Shown piece after piece: positions 1 to 5,364 of a DNA stretch of 9,917 bases (positions are counted from its first letter, which is position 1; each line of letters starts with the position of its first letter). This DNA is from Bacteroidales bacterium (lineage in GTDB: Bacteria; Bacteroidota; Bacteroidia; Bacteroidales; P3): NCBI GenBank assembly GCA_900771365.1, contig CAAGNU010000307.1, positions 1 through 9,917 of the forward strand, given 5' to 3'. The notes under the pieces are model-generated. The model was given only the letters and a program-made list of their open reading frames with translations. It did no database searches and had not been told where the DNA came from. Made by a program: the position numbers and the translations under genes.

Positions 1-61
1 CCAGTACGGTCATCTGCTTGACCTTCGCCATAACCTCTTCTGCTGTGATATATTCGCTCAT
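1..61 (-). CDS. 5' end of an unidentified protein gene, cut by the window edge
   Basis: An ATG at 59-61 on the minus strand opens a frame that stays open to the window edge, giving 20 residues that begin MSEYITAEEVMAKVK. It lies about 60 bp downstream of the terminator-like hairpin after tRNA-Arg and has the same direction as all other genes here. The start is preceded by an A-rich stretch rather than a Shine-Dalgarno motif, which is common in Bacteroidota. I do not recognise the protein from these residues, and 20 codons are too few to exclude a chance frame. No TAnnTTTG promoter is visible between it and the tRNA terminator. Confidence 0.4.
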   Translation of the reverse strand, partial: MSEYITAEEVMAKVKQMTVL

Positions 62-120
62 TTTGTGTCGTTTTCTATGTATAACGGAAATACCCACCAA
101 TTATTGCTCTAGAGCCAATC

Positions 121-154
121 AAACAAAAGAAGCCTACAGAAATCTGCGGGCTTC
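121..154 (-). terminator. Rho-independent terminator after the tRNA cluster
   Basis: Read on the minus strand, GAAGCC (plus 149-154) pairs with GGCTTC (129-134), and an inner CAGA/TCTG stem continues the helix. The hairpin is followed at once by TTTTGTTT (121-128). It begins about 12 bp past the 3' end of tRNA-Arg, which fits the end of the tRNA transcript. Confidence 0.7.
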
Positions 155-165
155 GGGGTTGGTTG

Positions 166-239
166 TGATTCCGCTGCGATTCGAACGCAGGACCTACTGC
201 TTAGAAGGCAGTTGCTCTATCCAGCTGAGCTACGGAACC
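166..239 (-). tRNA. tRNA-Arg, anticodon TCT
   Basis: The minus strand folds into a full cloverleaf of 74 nt. The acceptor stem GGTTCCG pairs with CGGAATC (one G-U pair), the D arm is GCTC...GAGC, the anticodon stem ACTGC/GCAGT encloses loop CTTCTAA, and the T arm is CTGCG-TTCGAAT-CGCAG. The anticodon TCT reads AGA and probably AGG arginine codons. The discriminator base is A and no CCA is encoded, so CCA must be added after transcription. It is the last tRNA of three in the cluster. Confidence 0.95.
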
Positions 240-264
240 ATCATTATGATGCCATTATTCTTTG

Positions 265-339
265 TCGGGACACCCAGATTCGAACTGGGGATCTCCTGCT
301 CCCAAAGCAGGCGCGATAACCGGACTACGCTATATCCCG
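265..339 (-). tRNA. tRNA-Pro, anticodon TGG
   Basis: A 75-nt cloverleaf on the minus strand. The acceptor stem CGGGATA pairs with TGTCCCG, the anticodon stem CCTGC/GCAGG holds loop TTTGGGA, and the T arm is CCCAG-TTCGAAT-CTGGG. The anticodon TGG reads CCN proline codons through wobble. The discriminator is A and CCA is not encoded. It lies 25 bp upstream of tRNA-Arg with no promoter between them, so the two are very likely on one transcript. Confidence 0.95.
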
Positions 340-358
340 CCGGTGTTCTCCCTCGGTA

Positions 359-386
359 AGAAAAAAGAGGTCGGTGAGACCTCTTT
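359..386 (-). terminator. Terminator-like hairpin between tRNA-Ser and tRNA-Pro
   Basis: On the minus strand AAAGAGGTC (378-386) and GACCTCTTT (364-372) form a perfect 9-bp stem with a 5-nt loop. With the last stem bases the following tract reads TTTTTTCTT. This is the classic form of an intrinsic terminator, yet it sits inside a run of three co-oriented tRNAs, and no TAnnTTTG promoter appears between it and tRNA-Pro. It may terminate only part of the transcripts. Confidence 0.7.
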
Positions 387-401
387 CTCTCTGGAGTTTT
401 G

Positions 402-489
402 CGGAGAAGGGGGGATTCGAACCCCCGGTACCCTAATCGAGTACGACAGTTTAGCAAACTGTTGGTTTCAGCCACTCACCCACCTCTCC
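402..489 (-). tRNA. tRNA-Ser, anticodon GCT
   Basis: An 88-nt class II tRNA on the minus strand. The acceptor stem GGAGAGG pairs with CTTCTCC (one G-U pair), the anticodon stem ACAGT/ACTGT holds loop TTGCTAA, and a long variable arm (GTACTC...GGGTAC) is followed by a GGGGG-TTCGAAT-CCCCC T arm. The long variable arm is the serine hallmark; anticodon GCT reads AGC and AGU. The discriminator is G and no CCA is encoded. It is the first tRNA after the promoter at 543-573. Confidence 0.95.
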
Positions 490-542
490 GTAGCTGTACG
501 ATTTCTATGAAAAACTCTTGTTTCCCCTAACGAAATCGAGTG

Positions 543-573
543 CAAAAGTACGACTTTTTTTTGACATAGCAAA
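543..573 (-). promoter_or_regulatory. Bacteroidota-type promoter of the tRNA cluster
   Basis: On the minus strand TTTG (570-573) is followed after exactly 19 nt by TACTTTTG (543-550), matching the TTTG / TAnnTTTG consensus of the Bacteroidota primary sigma factor. Transcription should start near 536, giving a leader of roughly 45 nt before tRNA-Ser. The -33 element lies inside the A/T-rich inverted repeat at 569-592 downstream of gpmA. Confidence 0.75.
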
Positions 574-592
574 AAATATTTTCGTTTTTTGC
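569..592 (-). terminator. Weak hairpin downstream of gpmA
   Basis: GCAAAAAA (569-576) and TTTTTTGC (585-592) form a perfect 8-bp inverted repeat with an 8-nt loop, about 17 bp past the gpmA stop. It is rich in A-T and could end the gpmA transcript, but the arms may just be a chance run of A and T. It overlaps the -33 box of the tRNA promoter. A second palindrome, ATTTCAGCTGAAAT (596-609), touches the gpmA stop codon. Confidence 0.35.
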
Positions 593-608
593 ACTATTTC
601 AGCTGAAA

Positions 609-1355
609 TTATTTCTTATTAGCCTGATTTTTAACACCATTAATTTTTTTCTCAATCTCCTCCTGATTGCCCAAATAGTAGTCTTTTTGGTAGTTTAACT
701 GGTCGTCAAACTCAAAAATATAGGGTACCGCGGTAGGAATATTCAATCCGACAATCTCTTTGTCGCTTATTCCCTTGATAGTCTTCACGATACCGCGCAA
801 ACTGTTGCCGTGTGCCACAACAAGGACCTCATCGTTGGTCTCGAAGGCTTTGAGGATGGTTCCTTCGTAATAAGGCATCAAACGGGCGATAGTGTCGCAG
901 AGGGCTTCGGTGTGGGGAAGCTCAGCATCGCTGACGGCATCGTAACGGGGGTCGTTGCGGGGGTCGCGCTTGTCGGTGATGTCGAGTGCAGGGGGCTGGA
1001 CGTCAAAACTGCGGCGCCATGCCATGAGCTTCTCCTCGCCATACTGCTGCAAGGTCTCAGCCTTGTTCTTGCCCTGAAGGGCGCCGTAGCTCTTCTCATT
1101 CAAGCGCCAGCTCTTCTCAACGGGCAGATAGTCCATGTCCATAGCATCGAGAATCTGGTTGAGAGTCTTGACGGCACGTTTGAGGAAAGAGGTGTAGCAC
1201 ATCGTGGGGCGGAAGCCTTCTTCCTTGAGGAGACGGCCTGCCATGAAAGCCTCGCACTGGCCAAAATAGGTAAGATCGACGTCGGTCCAACCTGTAAAAA
1301 GATTCATTTTATTCCATTCACTTTCGCCGTGGCGAACTAAGATCAGTTTTTTCAT
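609..1355 (-). CDS. gpmA: 2,3-bisphosphoglycerate-dependent phosphoglycerate mutase
   Basis: This cytosolic enzyme interconverts 3-phosphoglycerate and 2-phosphoglycerate in glycolysis and gluconeogenesis. At 248 residues it has the usual length of the cofactor-dependent (dPGM) family. The N-terminal LVRHGESEWN carries the phosphohistidine His9 in the RHG motif; RLNEKSYGALQG contains the acid/base Glu87; VVAHGNSLRG provides the second active-site His182. The TGWTDVDL segment near residue 21 is also typical of the family. The ATG start puts the RHG motif at the normal position. It lies 20 bp after the lgt stop with no promoter motif between them, so it is probably the last gene of the rny-lgt-gpmA run. 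The last dozen residues are rich in Lys and Asn, a region that varies in the family. Confidence 0.95.
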   Translation of the reverse strand: MKKLILVRHGESEWNKMNLFTGWTDVDLTYFGQCEAFMAGRLLKEEGFRPTMCYTSFLKRAVKTLNQILDAMDMDYLPVEKSWRLNEKSYGALQGKNKAETLQQYGEEKLMAWRRSFDVQPPALDITDKRDPRNDPRYDAVSDAELPHTEALCDTIARLMPYYEGTILKAFETNDEVLVVAHGNSLRGIVKTIKGISDKEIVGLNIPTAVPYIFEFDDQLNYQKDYYLGNQEEIEKKINGVKNQANKK

Positions 1356-1375
1356 TGTAATGTGAGATTAAATAG

Positions 1376-2236
1376 TTATTTTTTTAATTTACGGCCATCG
1401 GTGAAGATGCCTTCCTTGAGGATGCCCTTGTGAGAGAGCACCACCAGGACGATACCGCCGAGGATGAAGGGGACGCTGAGCCACTGGCCCATGTCGAGGG
1501 TCATGCCTTTCTCAAAATCGACCTGTTCTTCCTTGACAAACTCGATGAGGAAGCGCATGCCGAAGAGGGCGACGAGCCACCAACCAAAGAGGCGGCCGTT
1601 GTGAAGCTGGCCATTCTTCTTGCGATAGACGATGTAGCATACAACGAAGATGATAAGGTAGCTGAGAGCCTCGTAGAGCTGGGTGGGATGCTTGGGCACA
1701 GTCTCGCCGTTGCGCTCAAAGATGAAGCCCCAAGGCAGGGAGGTCTCGACACCGTAGATTTCGGAGTTGAAGAGATTGCCCAAACGGATGAAGGCGCCAC
1801 CCAAAGCCACCACGATGACAAGACGGTCGAAAAGCCACCAAAAGTTCATCTTATTCTTACGGCAATATATCCATAAGGTGATGAGGATTGCGATAGCAGC
1901 ACCATGGCTCGCAAGACCCTGATAGCCTGTGAACTGACCCGTCTGGAGATTGAACGGGAGGAATATCTCGGGCCAATGCTCGGCTGTGCAGAAATAGCCA
2001 GGTTCATAGAAGAGGCAGTGTCCGAGACGTGCACCCACGAGGACAGCCACAAACATCCACAGCACCAAAGAATCAAGATAGCTGGTGGCGACCTTCTCGC
2101 GGGTGAACATCTTATAGAAGATGAAGTAACCCAGCAGGAAGGCGAAAAGGAAGCCCAGCGAATAGTACCGCAGCCCGAAGTTGCCAATATGGAACATTAC
2201 GGGATCGACATTCCAATTGATGAAATTGAGCAACAT
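1376..2236 (-). CDS. lgt: Prolipoprotein diacylglyceryl transferase
   Basis: Lgt is the inner-membrane enzyme that transfers diacylglycerol from phosphatidylglycerol to the lipobox cysteine of prolipoproteins, the first step of lipoprotein maturation. The 286-residue product has about seven hydrophobic segments and the family landmarks in order: RYYSLGF (about residues 23-29), GARLGHCLFYEP (about 68-79), GLASHGAAIAI with the conserved His, the Lgt signature around RLGNLFNSEIYG, and HPTQLYEAL. The C-terminus is a short Lys-rich cytosolic tail. The rny stop lies 81 bp upstream, and that gap holds a strong two-tier hairpin that could tune read-through into lgt. Nearby lipoprotein substrates are plausible, for example the metallopeptidase at 7565-9625, but nothing in the sequence links their expression. 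Confidence 0.96.
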   Translation of the reverse strand: MLLNFINWNVDPVMFHIGNFGLRYYSLGFLFAFLLGYFIFYKMFTREKVATSYLDSLVLWMFVAVLVGARLGHCLFYEPGYFCTAEHWPEIFLPFNLQTGQFTGYQGLASHGAAIAILITLWIYCRKNKMNFWWLFDRLVIVVALGGAFIRLGNLFNSEIYGVETSLPWGFIFERNGETVPKHPTQLYEALSYLIIFVVCYIVYRKKNGQLHNGRLFGWWLVALFGMRFLIEFVKEEQVDFEKGMTLDMGQWLSVPFILGGIVLVVLSHKGILKEGIFTDGRKLKK

Positions 2237-2256
2237 AATGTATATACTTTATAAAA

Positions 2257-2309
2257 TTGTTAGAAGTCCCAGACGTAGGGCGGACCCACGCGCTTGGAAC
2301 TTCCAACAA
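2257..2309 (-). promoter_or_regulatory. Two-tier hairpin in the rny-lgt gap
   Basis: On the minus strand a 14-bp outer stem pairs TTGTTGGAAGTTCC (2296-2309) with GGGACTTCTAACAA (2257-2270); two pairs are G-U. Inside it a second stem, CGTGGG/CCTACG (2285-2290 with 2274-2279, one G-U), forms with a 5-nt loop. The outer stem starts 8 bp past the rny stop codon and is followed by AATTTTAT, only a weak U-tract. It may be an attenuating terminator, a 3'-end stabiliser of rny mRNA or a processing site; the sequence alone does not decide. Confidence 0.6.
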
Positions 2310-2317
2310 AGAGATTA

Positions 2318-3862
2318 TTATTTTGCGTAATTGACAGCACGGGTTTCGCGGATGACCGTGACCTTGATCTGGCCAGGATAGGTCATCTCGTTCTGAATCT
2401 GACGAGAGAGGTCGAAGCTAAGCTTCGTAGCATCCACGTCGTTAATCTTGTCTGCACCCACGATGACACGCAGCTCGCGGCCAGCCTGGATAGCGTAGGT
2501 CTTGACAACTCCGGGATAGGTCATGGCCATCTCCTCGAGTTTCTTCAGACGGTTGATGTAGGCCTCGACAACCTCGCGACGAGCACCAGGACGGGCACCA
2601 CTAATGGCGTCGCAAACCTGGATGATAGGAGCGATGAGGTTGGTCATCTCAGTCTCATCGTGGTGAGCTCCGATAGCGTTGCAGACATCGGGGTGCTCTT
2701 TATACTTCTCGGCAAGCTTCATGCCATAGATTGCGTGCGGCAGCTCAGGCTCGGTATCGGGCACCTTGCCGATATCGTGGAGCAGACCGGCACGTTTGGC
2801 AAGCTTGGGATTGAGACCCAGCTCTGAGGCCATAGTGGCGGCGAGGTTTGCCACCTCGCGGGAGTGCTGGAGCAGGTTCTGACCGTAGGAGGAACGATAC
2901 TTCATACGTCCGACCATGCGCATCAGCTCGTGGTTCATATTGTTGATACCGAGGTCGATACAGGTACGCTTACCCACTTCGGCAATCTCCTGCTCAATCT
3001 GGCGACGGGTCTTGGCGACGACCTCTTCGATACGTGCGGGATGGATACGGCCATCGGTGACGAGCTTGTGGAGGGAGAGGCGGGCAATCTCGCGGCGGAC
3101 GGGGTCGAAACCGCTGAGGATGATAGCGTCGGGAGAATCGTCGATGATGACTTCCACGCCCGTGAGGGATTCGAGGGCACGGATATTGCGGCCTTCACGA
3201 CCGATGATGCGGCCCTTGACCTCCTCGTTTTCGAGGTTGAAGACGCTGACGGTATTCTCAATAGCGTTCTCAGTAGCAGTGCGCTGGATGGATTGGATGA
3301 CAATCTTCTTGGCCTGCTCGTTAGCGGTAATCTTAGCCTCTTCGACGATGTCCATGATGCTGTTGGAAGCCTCAGCCCTTGCCTCATCGGTCATCATATC
3401 GATGAGGTTCTGCTTGGCCTCGTCGGCAGTCATGCCTGCGATATGCTCAAGTTTCTCGATACTTTCGGTATAGACTTTTTCGACTTCAGTCTGACGTTTG
3501 CGGAGCTCTTCAATGCGGCCGTTGAGGTTCTCAGTGGCCTGCTTGAGTTCACTGCTCTTCTTCTGAAGGTCCTCAACACGCTGGTTGAGAGACTGCTCGC
3601 GCTGTTTGAGCTTCTGCTCCTGTTCGCGAATCTGGCTGTTCTTCTCGTTGACCTGCTTGTCGTGTTCGCTCTTGAGCTGAAGGAATTTCTCCTTGGCCTG
3701 AAGGATCTTGTCCTTCTTGATAATCTCGCCTTTCTCTTCAGCGTCTTTGAGGACCTGCTGGCTCTTAGCGAGGAGCTTGTTGCGGAGGGCACCTGCGGTG
3801 AGCCATACGCCCACGCCACCACCCACGACGATTCCGATGATAATACCAATTATAATATTCAT
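2318..3862 (-). CDS. rny: Ribonuclease Y
   Basis: RNase Y is a membrane-anchored endoribonuclease that starts mRNA turnover in many bacteria lacking an RNase E-based degradosome. The 514-residue protein shows the full family architecture: an N-terminal membrane helix (about residues 2-24), a long Lys/Glu/Gln-rich coiled coil (about 30-140), a KH RNA-binding domain with GRIIGREGRNIR at 217-228, and an HD phosphohydrolase domain with the metal-binding His362-Asp363 in GLLHDIGKVPD and further histidines in IGAHHDE (398-404). The C-terminal tail is conserved in the family. Length and motifs are complete, with no truncation or frameshift. The gene follows the candidate structured RNA after zapA, and no TAnnTTTG promoter is visible immediately upstream, so transcription may come from the zap promoter. 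Confidence 0.97.
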   Translation of the reverse strand: MNIIIGIIIGIVVGGGVGVWLTAGALRNKLLAKSQQVLKDAEEKGEIIKKDKILQAKEKFLQLKSEHDKQVNEKNSQIREQEQKLKQREQSLNQRVEDLQKKSSELKQATENLNGRIEELRKRQTEVEKVYTESIEKLEHIAGMTADEAKQNLIDMMTDEARAEASNSIMDIVEEAKITANEQAKKIVIQSIQRTATENAIENTVSVFNLENEEVKGRIIGREGRNIRALESLTGVEVIIDDSPDAIILSGFDPVRREIARLSLHKLVTDGRIHPARIEEVVAKTRRQIEQEIAEVGKRTCIDLGINNMNHELMRMVGRMKYRSSYGQNLLQHSREVANLAATMASELGLNPKLAKRAGLLHDIGKVPDTEPELPHAIYGMKLAEKYKEHPDVCNAIGAHHDETEMTNLIAPIIQVCDAISGARPGARREVVEAYINRLKKLEEMAMTYPGVVKTYAIQAGRELRVIVGADKINDVDATKLSFDLSRQIQNEMTYPGQIKVTVIRETRAVNYAK

Positions 3863-3944
3863 AATGTGATGTTGGTGTGTTTTTTGTGGGAAGAGACGCG
3901 ACGCGAGGGTTGCTATGCAGTAATTATCATCTTATTCTATAGTG

Positions 3945-4141
3945 ACACAACTGAGGCTCCTTGCTGGGGAAACCTGCTCATACTCTCCATAGCAGCAACG
4001 TTTTCCTCTTTTCGTGGCAGGCTCATAATAACTCCCTGCCCATGAAAACGCCCTCTCTCAAAAAATCCTGCACCTAACCTTCCGGGAGTTATGATAAACT
4101 CTGAACTGATAGGATTTGAGTGCCGGGTGTCTCAGCCGTAC
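3945..4141 (-). ncRNA. Candidate 6S-like structured RNA between zapA and rny
   Basis: The 354-bp gap between zapA and rny has no convincing ORF but folds as RNA on the minus strand. An 11-bp closing helix pairs GUACGGCUGAG (4131-4141) with CUCAGUUGUGU (3945-3955), four of the pairs being G-U, and so delimits about 197 nt, close to the usual size of 6S RNA. Within it AUAACUCCC (4084-4092) pairs with GGGAGUUAU (4028-4036). A competing stem, GGCAGG/CCUGCC (4035-4040 with 4016-4021), excludes part of that helix. In gammaproteobacteria ssrS lies directly beside zapA, so the neighbourhood supports a 6S identity. I did not find an upstream TAnnTTTG box or a U-tract, so ends and identity are inference. 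Confidence 0.45.
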
Positions 4142-4167
4142 AGCCTACCCACCCCTGAGCTTACTCG

Positions 4168-4195
4168 GTTTGTAAATGGTGTTGAGTTTACAAAC
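4168..4195. repeat. Perfect 9-bp inverted repeat downstream of zapA
   Basis: GTTTGTAAA (4168-4176) and TTTACAAAC (4187-4195) are exact inverted copies separated by 10 bp. The element lies 22 bp after the zapA stop and about 27 bp before the candidate structured RNA. Neither side has a U-tract, so a plain intrinsic terminator is unlikely. It could be an operator for a dimeric protein, an RNA hairpin that protects the zapA 3' end, or a processing site that frees the downstream RNA. Confidence 0.6.
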
Positions 4196-4216
4196 TGTTT
4201 CAGGTCAGATGCAGGA

Positions 4217-4543
4217 CTATCCCTTATCGTGTGCCGCGGCCTGCGGGACAGCGGCTTGGTTGCTGTGTTCATCAAGCAATCGGTCTATGGCTGTGAGCCT
4301 ACCCTCAAGCGCCGAATCAACGAACTGTTGGCGGTGCTGAAGTTTGAGGAGCTGCGTGATCTGAGTTAGAGCTACCATGGCTAACAAATCTTGATGGTCG
4401 TTGTAGGCATACATCTTTCCGTAACTCGAAGCTTGGCTGCCAATAAGTTCGGCCGCCTTTCGCAAGAAGTGCTCATCATCGCGCGAAATCTTGAGTTTAT
4501 ATGGTCGGTCTAAAATCTTGACCGTTACAGGGAGTTCGTCCAT
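4217..4543 (-). CDS. zapA: Cell division protein ZapA
   Basis: ZapA binds FtsZ at midcell and cross-links its protofilaments, stabilising the Z-ring. The chosen ATG at 4541-4543 gives 108 residues starting MDELPVTVKILDRPYKLKIS, the usual ZapA N-terminal domain; DDEHFLRKAAELI and the following helix (about residues 18-70) match the dimerisation domain. An in-frame start 66 bp upstream would give 130 residues, but it overlaps the preceding coiled-coil gene by 32 bp and adds a stretch unlike any ZapA, so I rejected it. The tail is rich in Ala and Gln and probably disordered. The upstream gene ends 34 bp before, suggesting one transcript from the promoter at 4991-5025. Confidence 0.88.
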   Translation of the reverse strand: MDELPVTVKILDRPYKLKISRDDEHFLRKAAELIGSQASSYGKMYAYNDHQDLLAMVALTQITQLLKLQHRQQFVDSALEGRLTAIDRLLDEHSNQAAVPQAAAHDKG

Positions 4544-4577
4544 AGGTAGTGCCAAAGAGATGCGTAGTATATGTCGA

Positions 4578-4871
4578 CTATTCCGATTTGTTAATTGATG
4601 CCAAAGCACGGTCTATACTGCGGACCAATTGGTTGATTTTAAGTTTCAATTCTACACTGTCGCCCTTCTGTGTCAGCGTATTCCCAAGTTTTAGTATTTT
4701 ATTTTGTTCTTTTAAATTATTAATTGTTGTATTTTGATTGTTAATTTGCTCTTGCAGCTCACCGCAGCGTTCCGTCAGACTTGCCTCCACATGCCGCAGA
4801 CGATTGTTCTCTGCTATCAATTGCCGAACCTTGTAGTCAATCGCTGATACTGTGTTTTCAAAATCAAACAT
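4578..4871 (-). CDS. Short coiled-coil protein, ZapB-like, partner gene of zapA
   Basis: The 97-residue product begins MFDFENTVSAIDYKVRQLI and has no signal peptide or membrane segment. Residues about 15-65 show heptad spacing of Leu, Ile and Val with many Asn, Gln, Glu and Lys, predicting a long parallel coiled coil; a second helix follows (about 72-92). Size, composition and position directly before zapA suggest a division-associated coiled-coil protein like ZapB, a short filament-forming protein that binds ZapA. This is inference from architecture and context: ZapB itself is about 80 residues in enterobacteria and coiled-coil similarity is weak evidence of homology. The gene has a leader of about 115 nt from the promoter at 4991-5025. 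Confidence 0.8.
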   Translation of the reverse strand: MFDFENTVSAIDYKVRQLIAENNRLRHVEASLTERCGELQEQINNQNTTINNLKEQNKILKLGNTLTQKGDSVELKLKINQLVRSIDRALASINKSE

Positions 4872-4990
4872 TTTCTGCCAGTTTATGCTGCCGAGATGGT
4901 TTTCCGACTTGAGGTAGCGGAGTTTTTCGAGCCTTCAAAGCCCAAGTTCTCCCCTATTTCGCATCTTTCAATCTTCTCTTAAAAGCGTTG

Positions 4991-5025
4991 CAAAGATACA
5001 AAAAAAATTCAATAGTTAGCAAAAA
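4991..5025 (-). promoter_or_regulatory. Promoter of the zap-rny-lgt-gpmA gene run
   Basis: On the minus strand a TTTTTG box (5020-5025) is followed after 21 nt by TATCTTTG (4991-4998), a match to the Bacteroidota TAnnTTTG element. Transcription should start near 4985, giving a leader of about 115 nt that includes a possible 9-codon frame (ATGCGAAATAGG..., ending TGA) but no convincing structure. It is the only good promoter upstream of the five genes that follow, though internal promoters without this motif cannot be excluded. Confidence 0.72.
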
Positions 5026-5104
5026 TATTTTCATGAGCTTGTGCAGTATATAGTATATATACTTATAATATAGAAACTTGTGTTAACAAAAAAGAAAAGA
5101 GATT
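5026..5104. other. A/T-rich non-coding spacer
   Basis: This stretch has no ORF of note. It contains the perfect 12-bp palindrome AGTATATATACT (5052-5063) within a run of TATA steps. Such A/T-rich palindromes occur by chance in A/T-rich spacers, so no function is assigned. Confidence 0.4.
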
Positions 5105-5191
5105 TAACAAACGGAGGGATTCTTTGAGCTTGCAAATTATCCCTCCGTGAGAAAAAATACATTGATATTCGTACGTTAGTCTTTGACCTTT
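5105..5191 (-). ncRNA. Candidate small RNA of about 85 nt
   Basis: A promoter-like element (5198-5230) on the minus strand is followed about 45 nt after its expected start by a perfect 10-bp hairpin, ACGGAGGGAT/ATCCCTCCGT (5139-5148 with 5111-5120), with an 18-nt loop. The bases after the hairpin read TTGTT, a modest U-tract. Together they outline a transcript of roughly 85 nt with no credible ORF. It could instead be a distant terminator for the S46 peptidase gene about 215 bp upstream. Confidence 0.35.
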
Positions 5192-5197
5192 AAGTCG

Positions 5198-5230
5198 CAA
5201 AAGTATCTGCCTTACGAAGGTCTCGACACA
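5198..5230 (-). promoter_or_regulatory. Possible promoter of the candidate small RNA
   Basis: TACTTTTG (5198-5205 on the minus strand) matches TAnnTTTG exactly. Twenty-one nt upstream lies TGTG (5227-5230), a three-of-four match to TTTG, at the same spacing as the zap promoter. Only the -7 box is strong, so this is tentative. Confidence 0.4.
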
Positions 5231-5270
5231 CCTTTTGGGATTAGGTATTCTTGGTTAGCCCTAAGCCATC

Positions 5271-5284
5271 TCAGACCTGTCTGA
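5271..5284. repeat. Small perfect inverted repeat
   Basis: TCAGAC (5271-5276) and GTCTGA (5279-5284) are exact inverted copies two bases apart. The nearby GGTCTC (5219-5224) and GAGACC (5286-5291) are also inverted copies, so the region 5219-5291 could fold. No promoter, ORF or known RNA family is recognised here. Confidence 0.3.
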
Positions 5285-5301
5285 AGAGACCCTTTTGCTC
5301 C

Positions 5302-5362
5302 GCCTCGGGAAGCGAAGCTTGAGCGAAGGTAGGGCGAAGGTAGGGCGAAGCTTCACCGAGGC
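5302..5362 (-). terminator. Long hairpin right after the S46 peptidase stop
   Basis: On the minus strand GCCTCGG-T-GAAGC (5350-5362) pairs with GCTTCCCGAGGC (5302-5313): a 12-bp G/C-rich stem with a single bulged base, beginning 2 bp after the stop codon. The loop of about 36 nt holds two full copies and part of a third copy of the 11-bp repeat GCGAAGGTAGG (plus strand 5323-5350). No U-tract follows, so this may stabilise the 3' end or help factor-dependent termination rather than being a classic terminator. Confidence 0.5.
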
Positions 5363-5364
5363 TA

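Noticed and set aside
106..115. Perfect palindrome GCTCTAGAGC upstream of the partial gene
   Set aside because: Ten-base palindromes are expected by chance in a window this long, and nothing around it suggests an operator or insertion site.
18..510. ORFs on both strands across the tRNA cluster
   Set aside because: They run through three intact tRNA genes; the sequence is explained by the tRNAs and their spacers.
2864..4045. 393-residue plus-strand ORF opposite rny
   Set aside because: It is the antisense shadow of RNase Y; its Leu-rich repeats mirror the Lys/Glu/Gln coiled coil, and no known domain is visible.
4091..4369. 92-residue plus-strand ORF crossing the zapA 3' end and the structured gap
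   Set aside because: It is antisense to zapA for half its length and contains no recognisable domain; the gap is better explained by RNA structure.
4217..4609. Longer zapA start giving 130 residues
   Set aside because: The extra 22 residues overlap the upstream coiled-coil gene and do not resemble a ZapA N-terminus; the ATG at 4541-4543 gives the family length.
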